57,644 bases of DNA, taken from NCBI GenBank assembly GCA_023436305.1, contig JAEZJQ010000077.1, forward strand, positions 1 to 57,644, written 5' to 3'. Below are positions 38,248-47,227 of this stretch, piece after piece. Made by a program: the position numbers and the translations under genes. Each line of letters starts with the position of its first letter. Positions within the stretch are counted from its first letter, which is position 1. Below the pieces are notes generated by a model, which saw only the letters and a program-made list of their open reading frames with translations, made no database searches and had not been told where the DNA came from. Source of the DNA: Bacillota bacterium (lineage in GTDB: Bacteria > Bacillota > UBA4882 > UBA8346).

Positions 38248-39630
38248 TTACCTGCCCAACTCTTGCCACAGATCCGGAGTTTCGGCCTGAATCGTCTCCA
38301 ACAACTCGTGATCTCCGATGACTGTGTTCCGGCCTTCTTCATACTGTTTATCCACCCAGGTTTTCAGTTTCATCAGGCGAGGATCTTTCTTATCCAGACG
38401 TTTTTCATCTTTCAGGTTAAAGTAACTATTCACCCAATGAGCGATACCGGCGGCTCCCGAATGTTCGTTGACCGCCACTACCACTTTGCGATTCAGCAGT
38501 TTCTCGGTATTAAAGATATTGTAAATCTCTTCGTCTTTCAACAACCCGTCGGCATGAATTCCGGAACGGGTGAAGTTAAACTCCCGGCCAACCAGCGGGG
38601 TCATCCCCGGAATCTGGTAACCGATCTCCCGGGTGTAGTACTCGGCGATCTCAGTGATCACGGTTGTATCCATCTCGTCCAGGGTGCCCTTCAAGGCGGC
38701 GTATTCGAAGACCATTGCTTCCAGCGGGCAGTTCCCGGTCCGTTCACCGATGCCCAGCAGGGTACAGTTTACTCCCGAGCAGCCGTAAAGCCAGGCAGTG
38801 CCGGCGTTGGCCACCACTTTATAGAAATCATTATGGCCATGCCATTCCAGTTGTTCACTGGGAACTCCAGCATGATGCCACAAGCCGTAAATGATCCCGG
38901 GCACACTACGCGGCAGCGCCACACCAGGGTAATTGACACCAAATCCTAACGTATCGCAAGCCCGAACCTTGATGGGAATCTTGGTCTCGGCCTGGAGCTT
39001 CATTAATTCCAATACAAACGGCACCACGAAACCGTAAAAATCAGCCCGGGTCAAATCCTCCAAATGCACCCTCGGCACTACTCCAATGTCCAGCGCGCTT
39101 TTCACGATGGATAAAAATTGCTCCATGGCCTGTTTCCGCGTCATCTTCAACTTTTTAAAAATGTGGTAATCGGAACAACTGGCTAAAATTCCGGTCTCCT
39201 TCAATCCCATCTCCTTGACCAGCAGGAAATCCTCTTTCACCGCCCGGATCCAGCCGGTGATTTCCGGAAACTCGTAGCTCAATTCCAGGCATTGATTGAC
39301 TGCTTCCTTATCCTTTTTGCTATACAGGAAGAATTCAGTCTGCCGTATAATTCCCTTCGGCCCGCCCAGTTTATGAATCAATTTATACAAATTCACAATT
39401 TGCTCTACTGTATAGGGTTCCCGGGCTTGTTGGCCGTCACGGAAAGTGGAGTCCGTAATCCAGATCTCTTCTGGCGGGCGCATCGGGACGTGACGGTGAT
39501 TAAAAGGAATTTTCGGTACTTCATCATAATTGAACAGATAACGGTATAAATGTGGTTCTTCCAGATCCTGCAGCATGTAAATGTACTCCGTCTGCTCCAG
39601 GGTATTGCTTTTCTTGTTAAATTGTAACAT
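38248..39630 (-). CDS. Citrate (Re)-synthase / isopropylmalate-synthase family enzyme
   Basis: 460 residues with an HMGL-like TIM barrel. The catalytic start motif is TDSTFRDGQQAR, followed by FFLYSKKDKEAVNQ, PRVHLEDLTRADFYGFVVPF and the metal-site block EWHGHNDFYKV. A second block, LGIGERTGNCPLEA, and FNFTRSGIHADGLLKDEEIYNIF are typical of a group long annotated as 2-isopropylmalate synthase. Anaerobes such as Clostridium kluyveri use related enzymes as Re-face citrate synthases. The reaction would be acetyl-CoA plus oxaloacetate to citrate. Homocitrate or isopropylmalate synthesis cannot be excluded from sequence alone, but the protein is unlike canonical LeuA and no leu genes are nearby. 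The ribosome site is weak. A palindrome next to a TATAAT box lies upstream. Confidence 0.72.
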   Translation of the reverse strand: MLQFNKKSNTLEQTEYIYMLQDLEEPHLYRYLFNYDEVPKIPFNHRHVPMRPPEEIWITDSTFRDGQQAREPYTVEQIVNLYKLIHKLGGPKGIIRQTEFFLYSKKDKEAVNQCLELSYEFPEITGWIRAVKEDFLLVKEMGLKETGILASCSDYHIFKKLKMTRKQAMEQFLSIVKSALDIGVVPRVHLEDLTRADFYGFVVPFVLELMKLQAETKIPIKVRACDTLGFGVNYPGVALPRSVPGIIYGLWHHAGVPSEQLEWHGHNDFYKVVANAGTAWLYGCSGVNCTLLGIGERTGNCPLEAMVFEYAALKGTLDEMDTTVITEIAEYYTREIGYQIPGMTPLVGREFNFTRSGIHADGLLKDEEIYNIFNTEKLLNRKVVVAVNEHSGAAGIAHWVNSYFNLKDEKRLDKKDPRLMKLKTWVDKQYEEGRNTVIGDHELLETIQAETPDLWQELGR

Positions 39631-39734
39631 TCTTCACACCACGCATTCTGCAATTTCTTGAAAAATATTTTCCATCTTATTCAACAATCCCCCGATACTT
39701 TCCTCTTTAATAAAGGTAATAAAATCAAGTATAC

Positions 39735-39770
39735 ATTATAATCAAAATTGATTTTCACCAGATGAAAATC
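39735..39770 (-). promoter_or_regulatory. Promoter with palindromic operator for the Re-citrate-synthase gene
   Basis: A TATAAT box (39735-39740, minus strand) lies about 100 bases before the start codon. Nine bases further upstream, where a -35 box would be, is a perfect palindrome GATTTTCA-5-TGAAAATC (39750-39770). No -35 hexamer is recognisable. This arrangement suits either an activator-dependent promoter or a repressor site overlapping the -35 position. Confidence 0.45.
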
Positions 39771-39814
39771 ATCCGGAGACGAAAACCAAAAAAGCACTCC
39801 CCCAAATACAAATT

Positions 39815-39865
39815 ACCCCGGCCTTTAAGCCGGGGTGGGTGTAAACCGTAAAAAATTCTTTACGG
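39815..39865 (-). terminator. Two stacked hairpins after the bactofilin-like gene
   Basis: CCGTAAA/TTTACGG (39846-39865, 7-bp stem) and ACCCCGGC/GCCGGGGT (39815-39836, 8-bp GC-rich stem) follow the stop at 39901 on the minus strand. Only a broken T run follows, so termination may be partial. Confidence 0.45.
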
Positions 39866-39900
39866 ATTTATACTATATAGACGTATTCATTCTGAATCTC

Positions 39901-41058
39901 TTACCCCTTCATATCGATTCTTTCCCGGAATTGGAACTTGATTTTTCCGGCAATCATACCCATACCCAGGCAGACCAATAATAAATACGCAGGCCAAATG
40001 AAGAAAATAATCGTTTGAAATGCCGCGCCCATGACGATCATCATCCCGGGACGCAGTCTTGATTTAAAGACAATACGGCCCAACCACAAATAAACCGGGA
40101 TTTCGAAGCCGATCAACAACACCAGATAAAGGAACAACAGAAAAATGGCAATGGGAATGCCCACCATGGACAAGCACAAAAAATAGATTAAAACCGGTAT
40201 TCCGAACAGACAAAGCAAGCCAATCAACAAGCTCCGCCGAAAATTGGCCATGGATGGCTCGGACATACTCCAGGTAATCCGTGGAAATAAACGATAAAAA
40301 ATTAAACTCAACAACAAGCTGCCCACGAGCCATATAAACAGGCCAATCATCACCATTTTTACCGTTTGATATTGATCCGCCAAATTTCCCTGATCGATAC
40401 GATACCCGCCTAGCTCAACTCCTTTGATTTTGGAAGGATTGTTCGCCGTAGCCGTGGAATCGGTTACCTTCCCCGAGACCTCCAAAGGCGGCATCCATTC
40501 CAGTTGAGTACCGCCAACTTTGAGATCACCATCGATCCGGCCCCCGATTTTGGCCAAACTCATACTGGTAACATCCGCTTTTCCATCGATCAGACCAGCG
40601 AGTTCCAGAATGACAAAAGTCCCCATGAGTCCGTTACCAACTCGGGAATTCGGCGCGGTAACCATCCGAAAAGCCCCTACGGTAGCACTGCCTTCAATGT
40701 TGCCATTGATATATACTTCCTGGGCCAAGGCTCTAAAATTACGCCCGATTCGCCCATTGATCGTCATTTTCCCCCCGGTCAACCCGATGATGCTGCCCTC
40801 AATCTCCCCGTTGATCACCACACTCCCGGACAGAATAATCAGATCACCCTTAACAACACCGTCAACCTCCAATTGGTCCCCATTAAAAATCAAGTCTCCC
40901 GGTATAACCTCGGTCTTGACAACCACCTTATCGCCATTCTCAACCCGCCAAGCCCCTCCCGGTTTGATCTCCGCCGTCTTCTCCCCTTCACCCCTAACCG
41001 GTACCGTTATCATCAAAAGTAAACCCAAGCACATCATCCAACCGAAAAACCGCCTCAC
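39901..41058 (-). CDS. Polymer-forming (bactofilin-like) protein with membrane domain
   Basis: 385 residues from a GTG at 41058, 7 bases after GAGGGGG. A signal peptide is followed by about 200 residues of short repeating beta-helix turns (GDLIFNGDQLEVDGVVKGDL, GSVVINGEIEGSIIG, GKMTINGRIGRN), the pattern of polymer-forming cytoskeletal proteins. The C-terminal half has about five hydrophobic segments with a positively charged tail. Unlike cytoplasmic bactofilins, the beta-helix here would lie outside the inner membrane. The function is unknown, perhaps envelope organisation. It lies 65 bases after the helicase gene on the same strand. Confidence 0.72.
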   Translation of the reverse strand: MRRFFGWMMCLGLLLMITVPVRGEGEKTAEIKPGGAWRVENGDKVVVKTEVIPGDLIFNGDQLEVDGVVKGDLIILSGSVVINGEIEGSIIGLTGGKMTINGRIGRNFRALAQEVYINGNIEGSATVGAFRMVTAPNSRVGNGLMGTFVILELAGLIDGKADVTSMSLAKIGGRIDGDLKVGGTQLEWMPPLEVSGKVTDSTATANNPSKIKGVELGGYRIDQGNLADQYQTVKMVMIGLFIWLVGSLLLSLIFYRLFPRITWSMSEPSMANFRRSLLIGLLCLFGIPVLIYFLCLSMVGIPIAIFLLFLYLVLLIGFEIPVYLWLGRIVFKSRLRPGMMIVMGAAFQTIIFFIWPAYLLLVCLGMGMIAGKIKFQFRERIDMKG

Positions 41059-41123
41059 ATCAATACCCCCTCAACTTGAAAACCCGGATTAAAGATTTTA
41101 AAAAAAATTTCTGTATTTACCGG

Positions 41124-43397
41124 CTACAAATTAACCTGAATAATGTCCCTATCCATTCGGTCCATGCAATCCCGAATCTTGGAAGCCAATATCGGATCCT
41201 GGTTGGCGCAGGCAGCCTTAATCTGGCGTAAAATATCGATGCCTCTCCGAAAACCCTGGACAATATCGCCTTCCTGTAAGCTCCCCGCCTCCTTGAGCAA
41301 TTCCACAAACGAACAGCCCTTGCTCCAATGGTAAGCCAGATTGGATAAGCTGGGGTGAAAGCGGGCGTCGTTTTCGTCAACTCCGTAACGGTAAACCAAA
41401 TTACGGATTAAGGTTTTGATAGGCTTGACGTCAAACGGAAGCTGTTTTGGATAATACTCTCCCTTACGGGGTTCGTAATCGACGGCTACGATTAAAGCAT
41501 TCAGCATGTCGCAATCCATTTCATGGAAAATCCCGTTGAAATACATTTCGGTAACCAGCAGTTCCTGGGTATAGATTTGCGCCGCAAACTCGCCTCGCGG
41601 CAGCAGTTTTCCGGCTTGCATATAGTCCAAATCCTCCAAAATCTCTATTTTCAGGTGTAAAGCCTCATTAAACCTTCCCGAAATTACAATCTGGGAACTT
41701 CGCTCTTGCAGCGAGGCCACTTTTTGATGCAGTTCCGTCCAGGCTTGAATCTGTTCCTGGCATTGCCGCCGTAGTTCTTCGGAACAATCCCGGGGGGTAA
41801 TCTGGGCCAGATACCCCTTAAGTTCCTCAATTTCAGCGGCAATTGCGGTCCGGGCCCTGCCCTTGATGAATTTATAACGGCGCTGTTTTTTCTTTAATTT
41901 TTGGCGCAAATTAAAATAAACGATGGGGCAACGCGACTCCTCCCGATCACCGCATAACTCTGCGCCCAGATTCTCCAGACGGCTGAAGTTATTGGCCAAT
42001 AACTGCTCGAAATGCTTTTTATCGTTTCGCGCCTGATAGGTAGCGAAATTTTGATTTAAAATGACTTTAATCTCGTTCTCATCATGATTTCGATTAAGAT
42101 TTAAGACCGAATTATAGGACAAGTTAAACTGGCTTTTCAGCTCTTCAATCTCGTCCTGATTGGTGCTTGGAAACTCACCTGGCCGTAAATTCTTGATGTC
42201 GGCCAGAATATAGACGCTGCCTTTGGTGTCGATCCCCCGCCGTCCGGCCCGTCCTGCCATCTGAAAATACTCCAGATTGGTCATGGGCCGGAAAGTGATC
42301 CCGTCAAATTTGGAGGGGCTGTCAAAACAGGCGGAACGAACCGGGTAATTAATCCCCACCGCGAATGTTTCAGTGGCGTACATCACTTTCACCAATCCCA
42401 TACCAAACAGGGTCTCCACAATCTCCTTGACTCCCGGAAGCAAACCGGCATGGTGATAACCGATTCCTTTGGTGAGCACGCTTTTGGCCTGAATCATGGT
42501 TTTTAAATTGGCGATGCCAAATTCAGCGCCCATCTTTTCACATATTTGATAGGCCTGTTCCGACTCGGCCTCCGTCAGGAAACTCTTTTGATAACTCAAC
42601 TCCTGAGCCTTTACTTCACAAAGCCGCCGGCTGAATACGAAATACAGGCAAGGCAGGCCTTTCTGCTTGGCGATATATTTGATCAGATCCAGATGAGTGG
42701 TTTCCCAGTCCCGCCCCACCAAGGTCACATTTTCCGAAGCCGTCAATTCCTGTCTGTATTTCATCAGGGCTTTTAAGTTAGTGGGACCCTGGCGCTTCTC
42801 AAAAACGAAATGTTCCAGCGGTACTGCCCGCTCTTTTTTAATAATTACCGAAACCTGGTGTTTTTTGATCTCACTGATCCAATCGGCCAACTCCCGGGCG
42901 TTGGGAATAGTAGCCGATAATCCCAGCAGCCGCATCTCCGGCGGCATGAAGATAATGGATTCTTCCCAGACGGTTCCGCGTTCCTCATCGGACAAATAAT
43001 GGATCTCATCGAAAATAATATGGGAGATTCCATTCAACCGCTGCCGGTCCTGGTGCAAAATATTCCGGAAAATCTCCGTGGTCATCAGGCAGATTTCCGC
43101 TTCCGAATTAATCACCACATCTCCAGTGATGATCCCTACCCGCTCCGGCCCGTACCAATTTTTAAATTCTTTAAATTTCTGATTGGAAAGCGCTTTAATC
43201 GGGGCCGTGTAAATAATCCGATCTCCCTTCTTGATGGCTTCATCAATCAGATAATCAGCGATCAAAGTCTTTCCTACCCCGGTGGGCGCTGATACCAACA
43301 CTGAATTTCCTTTTAAGAGTTCTGAAATAGCCTCTTTTTGAAAGTCATCCAGTTGCAAATTGCGATAATATTCCGGTACTTCCGTTAAAAAAGTCAT
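41124..43397 (-). CDS. Ski2-like DExH-box RNA helicase with DSHCT-type C-terminus
   Basis: 757 residues. Motif I is APTGVGKT, then TAPIKALSNQK, motif II DEIH, motif III SATIPN, and motif VI MAGRAGRRG. The linker and helical arch-like middle (about 430-570) and the C-terminal DSHCT-like region resemble archaeal and eukaryotic Ski2/Mtr4 helicases and actinobacterial HelY. In bacteria the role is uncertain, probably unwinding of structured RNA for decay or processing. The start has AAAGGAG 7 bases upstream. It is the first gene of a likely two-gene unit with the bactofilin-like gene. Confidence 0.88.
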   Translation of the reverse strand: MTFLTEVPEYYRNLQLDDFQKEAISELLKGNSVLVSAPTGVGKTLIADYLIDEAIKKGDRIIYTAPIKALSNQKFKEFKNWYGPERVGIITGDVVINSEAEICLMTTEIFRNILHQDRQRLNGISHIIFDEIHYLSDEERGTVWEESIIFMPPEMRLLGLSATIPNARELADWISEIKKHQVSVIIKKERAVPLEHFVFEKRQGPTNLKALMKYRQELTASENVTLVGRDWETTHLDLIKYIAKQKGLPCLYFVFSRRLCEVKAQELSYQKSFLTEAESEQAYQICEKMGAEFGIANLKTMIQAKSVLTKGIGYHHAGLLPGVKEIVETLFGMGLVKVMYATETFAVGINYPVRSACFDSPSKFDGITFRPMTNLEYFQMAGRAGRRGIDTKGSVYILADIKNLRPGEFPSTNQDEIEELKSQFNLSYNSVLNLNRNHDENEIKVILNQNFATYQARNDKKHFEQLLANNFSRLENLGAELCGDREESRCPIVYFNLRQKLKKKQRRYKFIKGRARTAIAAEIEELKGYLAQITPRDCSEELRRQCQEQIQAWTELHQKVASLQERSSQIVISGRFNEALHLKIEILEDLDYMQAGKLLPRGEFAAQIYTQELLVTEMYFNGIFHEMDCDMLNALIVAVDYEPRKGEYYPKQLPFDVKPIKTLIRNLVYRYGVDENDARFHPSLSNLAYHWSKGCSFVELLKEAGSLQEGDIVQGFRRGIDILRQIKAACANQDPILASKIRDCMDRMDRDIIQVNL

Positions 43398-43552
43398 TGC
43401 CGCTCCTTTAATCCAATGTGTCTATGGACAGGCATTACTTGCCGTCTTATTGCCAGCAGATGCCGAAAAATATGTGAATCTTAACCTGCCATTAGTTTGC
43501 GCACAAACAATAATAATTCGTGATCCTATTTTTGAAATCCTTCACTTATATC

Positions 43553-43584
43553 AAAAAGCGCCGGAAAAGTTAAAACCGGCGCTT
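43553..43584 (-). terminator. Intrinsic terminator of threonine synthase gene
   Basis: AAGCGCCGG and CCGGCGCTT form a perfect 9-bp stem with an 11-base loop, followed on the minus strand by a run of five T. It ends the aldo/keto reductase-thrC unit and separates it from the helicase gene. Confidence 0.8.
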
Positions 43585-43643
43585 ACATCCAATGATTAAA
43601 CGATGTTGAAACTGTTCCATAGTGCTGAACCGGAAATGATCGG

Positions 43644-45155
43644 TTACTTAAGCTTCAACAATTCCTGCACCACTTGCCCCATCTCTGCCTTCCCGCAAAC
43701 CGTCTTATGCCGGATGGCTTTCTTATCCAGATTCTTTAACCCCGCCGGGATCTCCATCCCGGATAAACCGGATAGCTTATCCAGCAAGGCGAATTCATTA
43801 ATCCCGGCCACGGCGCTTTCGCCCAAAATCGCTTCGAGAACACTGGAGTTAAACTTAAAGGGACTGGCGGTGGAAGCAATCAGTACGGGTAAGTTATCGC
43901 CGGTTTCCTGGCGGTAACGCTCGTAAACGGATACACCCACGGCGGTATGCGTATCCAGGGCCAGTTTGCGCTCTTCGAAAACTTTTTTAATGGTGGCTTT
44001 GGTCTCCGCCTCTGCAGTGAATCCCCCGATAAATGTCCGTTGAATTTCAGCCCTGGTTTGGGTGTCCACTTGATAACGACCGGTATTTTTCAGGCTTTGC
44101 ATCCACTCATTCACCCGCTTGGGATCGCTGCCGGTCAGATAGTACAATAACCGCTCTAAGTTGCTGGAGATCAAAATATCCATGGATGGCGAAATGGTGG
44201 TATAAAACTGCCGGTTCCGGTCATACACACCACTGTTGATGAAATCAGTCAACACATTATTGGCATTGGAAGCGCAGATCAGCTTCCGCACGGGCAACCC
44301 CATCCGCATCGCGAAATAAGCGGCCAGAATATTGCCGAAATTACCGGTGGGAACGGTAATATTCATGGGGTCGCCCAGGGCAATCACACCCTGGCGGCAG
44401 AGTTCCAGATAACCGAAGAAATAATAAACGATCTGCGGAGCCAACCGCCCCCAGTTGATGGAGTTTGCCGAAGAAAAGGCCAATTTGTGCCCGGCCAGTT
44501 TTTCGATAATTTTGGCGTCACCGAAGATCTCTTTTACCCCGTTTTGAGCATCATCAAAATTGCCTTTGACGGCGGCCACAAAAGTATTGCGGCCCTCCTG
44601 AGTCACCATTTGCATGCGCTGAATTTCACTCACGCCCTGATCCGGGAAAAAGACGACGATGCTGGTGCCGGGTACATCACGAAAACCTTCCAGCGCCGCT
44701 TTGCCGGTATCGCCGGAGGTGGCCACCAGAATTACGATCCCGGAACGGTCTTGGGTCAGTTCACTGGCTTTGGTCATTAAATAAGGCAATAGTTGCAAAG
44801 CCACATCCTTGAAGGCGCAAGTCGGGCCGTGCCATAATTCCAGAATATACTCGCCTTTCCGCAACTCGGTCACCGGTGTTACTCGTGGGTCGGCAAATTT
44901 ATCAGGATACCGGTACGCGGACTCCACCATGGTAACCAGATCCGCCTTGGGGTAGTCCGATAAATACCGGCTTAAAATATCAACGGCCAGTTCCTGGTAT
45001 GATTTATTTTTTAGTGACTCCAATTCCGAAGAACTGAGCTTCACCATAGTTTCCGGCGTAAATAATCCTCCATCGGCGGCGATTCCGGTCCGAATGGCAT
45101 GGGCGGCGGAAACTCCGGCAATACTTCCTCTGGTGCTAATATAATTCATGGCCAT
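43644..45155 (-). CDS. thrC: Threonine synthase
   Basis: 503 residues of the long-form (fold-type II PLP) threonine synthase. The PLP Lys lies in GPTCAFKDVALQLLP, and the phosphate-binding patterns are ATSGDTGKAAL and TVPTGNFGNILAAYF. It converts O-phosphohomoserine to threonine. The start is the ATG at 45149 or 45155 (both follow GGGGG or overlap it). It begins 22 bases after the aldo/keto reductase gene, so the two probably share the promoter at 46343-46371. A strong terminator follows. Confidence 0.93.
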   Translation of the reverse strand: MAMNYISTRGSIAGVSAAHAIRTGIAADGGLFTPETMVKLSSSELESLKNKSYQELAVDILSRYLSDYPKADLVTMVESAYRYPDKFADPRVTPVTELRKGEYILELWHGPTCAFKDVALQLLPYLMTKASELTQDRSGIVILVATSGDTGKAALEGFRDVPGTSIVVFFPDQGVSEIQRMQMVTQEGRNTFVAAVKGNFDDAQNGVKEIFGDAKIIEKLAGHKLAFSSANSINWGRLAPQIVYYFFGYLELCRQGVIALGDPMNITVPTGNFGNILAAYFAMRMGLPVRKLICASNANNVLTDFINSGVYDRNRQFYTTISPSMDILISSNLERLLYYLTGSDPKRVNEWMQSLKNTGRYQVDTQTRAEIQRTFIGGFTAEAETKATIKKVFEERKLALDTHTAVGVSVYERYRQETGDNLPVLIASTASPFKFNSSVLEAILGESAVAGINEFALLDKLSGLSGMEIPAGLKNLDKKAIRHKTVCGKAEMGQVVQELLKLK

Positions 45156-45177
45156 CCCCCATTAATAAACTTTTCCA

Positions 45178-46167
45178 CTATGAATTCAAAATCAGGTCAA
45201 TCCGGGACAGCTCCTCGACGCTAAACCCCGGATTATTCAACGCGGCCACATTTTCCTCAACCTGGTTCACCCGGCTGGCCCCGATTAAAGCCGAAGTTAC
45301 TTTACCGCCCCGTAAGACCCAGGCCAGGGCCATTTGGGTTAAACTTTGGCCTCTGGTGGAGGCAATTTCGTTTAAACGATGAATCTTATCCGTTTTTTCA
45401 GGCGTAATCGCCTCCGGTTTAAGAAAGACCGCCTTCGCCGCCCGGGAATCCGAAGGAATTCCAGTTAAATATCGGTTGGTAAGCAATCCTTGCGCCAACG
45501 GACTGAAAGCGATGCTGCCAATCCCTTCTCCGGCCAATACGGTTTGCAATTCATCCTCGATCCAGCGATTAAACATGGAATAGGATGGCTGGTGAATCAG
45601 GCACGGGGTGCCTAAAGTTTTAAGAATCCGGACCGCTTCCCTGGTTTGATCCGCGTTATAATTCGAAATGCCCACGTATAGAGCCTTGCCCTGACGAACC
45701 GCCAAATCCAAAGCACCCATGGTTTCCTCTAGCGGAGTCTCCGGATCGAAACGGTGCGAGTAAAAGATATCCACATATTCCAGGCCCATTCGTTGCAAGC
45801 TCTGATCGAGACTCGCCATGAGGTACTTCTTCGAACCCCAATTCCCGTAAGGTCCCGGCCACATATCGTATCCGGCCTTGGTGGAAATAATCAGCTCATC
45901 ACGATACCCGGCCAAATCAGTTTTGAGAATCCGCCCGAAACTTGTTTCGGCTGAACCCGGTGGAGGGCCGTAATTGTTGGCCAGATCAAAATGGGTAATC
46001 CCCAAATCGAAAGCCCGGCGGATTATAGCCCGCCCGTTTTCATAAACATCCATCCCGCCGAAGTTATGCCAAAGCCCCAAAGAAATGGCCGGGAGTTTTA
46101 TCCCACTTTTGCCGCAACGGTTATAAGTCATTTGTTGATAGCGATCATCCCTTGGCAGATAAGACAT
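45178..46167 (-). CDS. Aldo/keto reductase, YghZ/Gpr type
   Basis: 329 residues from the ATG at 46167, which has GGAGG 8 bases upstream; an upstream in-frame ATG at 46260 lacks a site and would translate the leader. The family motifs are visible: GITHFDLANNYGPPPGSAE with the catalytic Asp and Tyr, ISTKAGYD with the Lys, and FYSHRFDPETPLEE with the His. YghZ-type enzymes reduce small aldehydes such as L-glyceraldehyde 3-phosphate and methylglyoxal with NADPH. A role coupled to threonine synthase, the next gene, is not obvious. Confidence 0.88.
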   Translation of the reverse strand: MSYLPRDDRYQQMTYNRCGKSGIKLPAISLGLWHNFGGMDVYENGRAIIRRAFDLGITHFDLANNYGPPPGSAETSFGRILKTDLAGYRDELIISTKAGYDMWPGPYGNWGSKKYLMASLDQSLQRMGLEYVDIFYSHRFDPETPLEETMGALDLAVRQGKALYVGISNYNADQTREAVRILKTLGTPCLIHQPSYSMFNRWIEDELQTVLAGEGIGSIAFSPLAQGLLTNRYLTGIPSDSRAAKAVFLKPEAITPEKTDKIHRLNEIASTRGQSLTQMALAWVLRGGKVTSALIGASRVNQVEENVAALNNPGFSVEELSRIDLILNS

Positions 46168-46211
46168 TTTCACACCTCCAGAGTTTAGCGTTATATAGGT
46201 GCCGGTGACGT

Positions 46212-46327
46212 ATTGCTCCAGTGATTTAATTAATCCGTTTGATATTGCTTGCGGCGGCATTTATGCTTGAATGGATTTACATCGACTCGCCGGAGCAATA
46301 ATAGAACCACTTGCGTGTCAAGTGGTT
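46212..46327 (-). promoter_or_regulatory. Structured leader of the aldo/keto reductase-thrC operon
   Basis: Downstream of the promoter the untranslated leader is about 170 bases. It holds a perfect 9-bp hairpin (46305-46313 with 46319-46327, 5-base loop) close to the transcription start, and an 8-bp long-range pairing (46292-46299 with 46212-46219). I see no T-box specifier or antiterminator signature and do not recognise a riboswitch class. The hairpin could also be a weak terminator for the gene at 46380. Confidence 0.3.
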
Positions 46328-46342
46328 TAAGAGAATAACTGT

Positions 46343-46371
46343 ATTATATCTTGTACCGGAATATTTTGCAA
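46343..46371 (-). promoter_or_regulatory. Sigma-A-type promoter for aldo/keto reductase-thrC
   Basis: TTGCAA (46366-46371), a 17-base spacer and a perfect TATAAT (46343-46348) are present on the minus strand, about 175 bases before the aldo/keto reductase start. The -35 box lies only a few bases after the stop of the upstream gene. Confidence 0.65.
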
Positions 46372-46379
46372 CTTTTTAA

Positions 46380-47141
46380 TCATTCCGCCGGTTGATAACC
46401 AGAGAAATAGTGGACCAATATAGGCGCGTAATTTAAATGATCGAATATTAACCGGCCGAATTTGCACGCGGCTTCACGATAAGCTTTTTCCAGTTGGACG
46501 GCGGAATCGGCGTTCAAAATACAAGCTTCGCTGTTGGAGTAATTTTTCCCGGGCGGCGTTATGTTTTCGCGATTTAATGAATAGCCATCGTATTTTTTGA
46601 CAAAAGAAGGGTTAGGAAATCTGTTTTTATGAAGAAATCCGGACAGCAATTTATTTTCAGCCGAGAAATAAAATGATGATAACTGATCCGCCAGTATGGA
46701 ATCCTTCCGTTTCAGTTCATTAAAAATTAAAAATGATTCCGAATTGATGAATCCCGTAGCCCGTGGAAAAAAATCCCGGAAGCGGATCTCCGCCTGCGTG
46801 AATTTAATTCCATAAATGATTAAAATCATAATGGCTAACAAATCCATAGTCCGGTTTAAAGTAAACAACAGGGAATCAAATTCACATTGGATGACTACGG
46901 CGTTTATCTCCTGGCTGCCTGTTTCATTCATTTGCAGATCACGGACTTTAGGGTCATAATTTAAAATATTTTTCAGTTCAAACCGGGCTTGGTATATTTT
47001 ATTCCGGATAATTTCCGCCAGGGAAGGAATTTTTGGATTCCCGGTTAATTTTACCGCCAACTCCCAATGGCTTGATTCCCAAATCTCATCAATAGTCTGA
47101 CTGGTTTCCCAATCCTCATCAAAATAAGCATCAACCGGCAT
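46380..47141 (-). CDS. Hypothetical protein (253 residues)
   Basis: I do not recognise this protein. It begins with an acidic stretch (YFDEDWETSQTIDEIWE). A mostly helical middle contains a hydrophobic stretch (MDLLAIMILIIYGIKF) too isolated to call a membrane protein. There are Arg-rich helices (RNKIYQARFELKNIL) that vaguely resemble HEPN-type helical bundles. The start has AGGAGG about 10 bases upstream. It is the last of three closely spaced genes with a MazG-like protein and a 34-residue peptide, suggesting one operon. Confidence 0.65.
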   Translation of the reverse strand: MPVDAYFDEDWETSQTIDEIWESSHWELAVKLTGNPKIPSLAEIIRNKIYQARFELKNILNYDPKVRDLQMNETGSQEINAVVIQCEFDSLLFTLNRTMDLLAIMILIIYGIKFTQAEIRFRDFFPRATGFINSESFLIFNELKRKDSILADQLSSFYFSAENKLLSGFLHKNRFPNPSFVKKYDGYSLNRENITPPGKNYSNSEACILNADSAVQLEKAYREAACKFGRLIFDHLNYAPILVHYFSGYQPAE

Positions 47142-47227
47142 ACACCTTCACCTCCTTATGAAAAATAATCGTTCCTGTATAATTTAATATAATATTTACG
47201 TTGACCCCGGCGTAAATTTCTTTAATT

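Noticed and set aside
38263..38949. 228-residue open frame on the plus strand
   Set aside because: It is the antisense shadow of the Re-citrate-synthase-like gene, whose motifs are clear on the minus strand.
40504..41092. Two long plus-strand frames opposite the bactofilin-like gene
   Set aside because: They are shadows of its regular beta-helix coding repeats, without ribosome sites or recognisable protein features.
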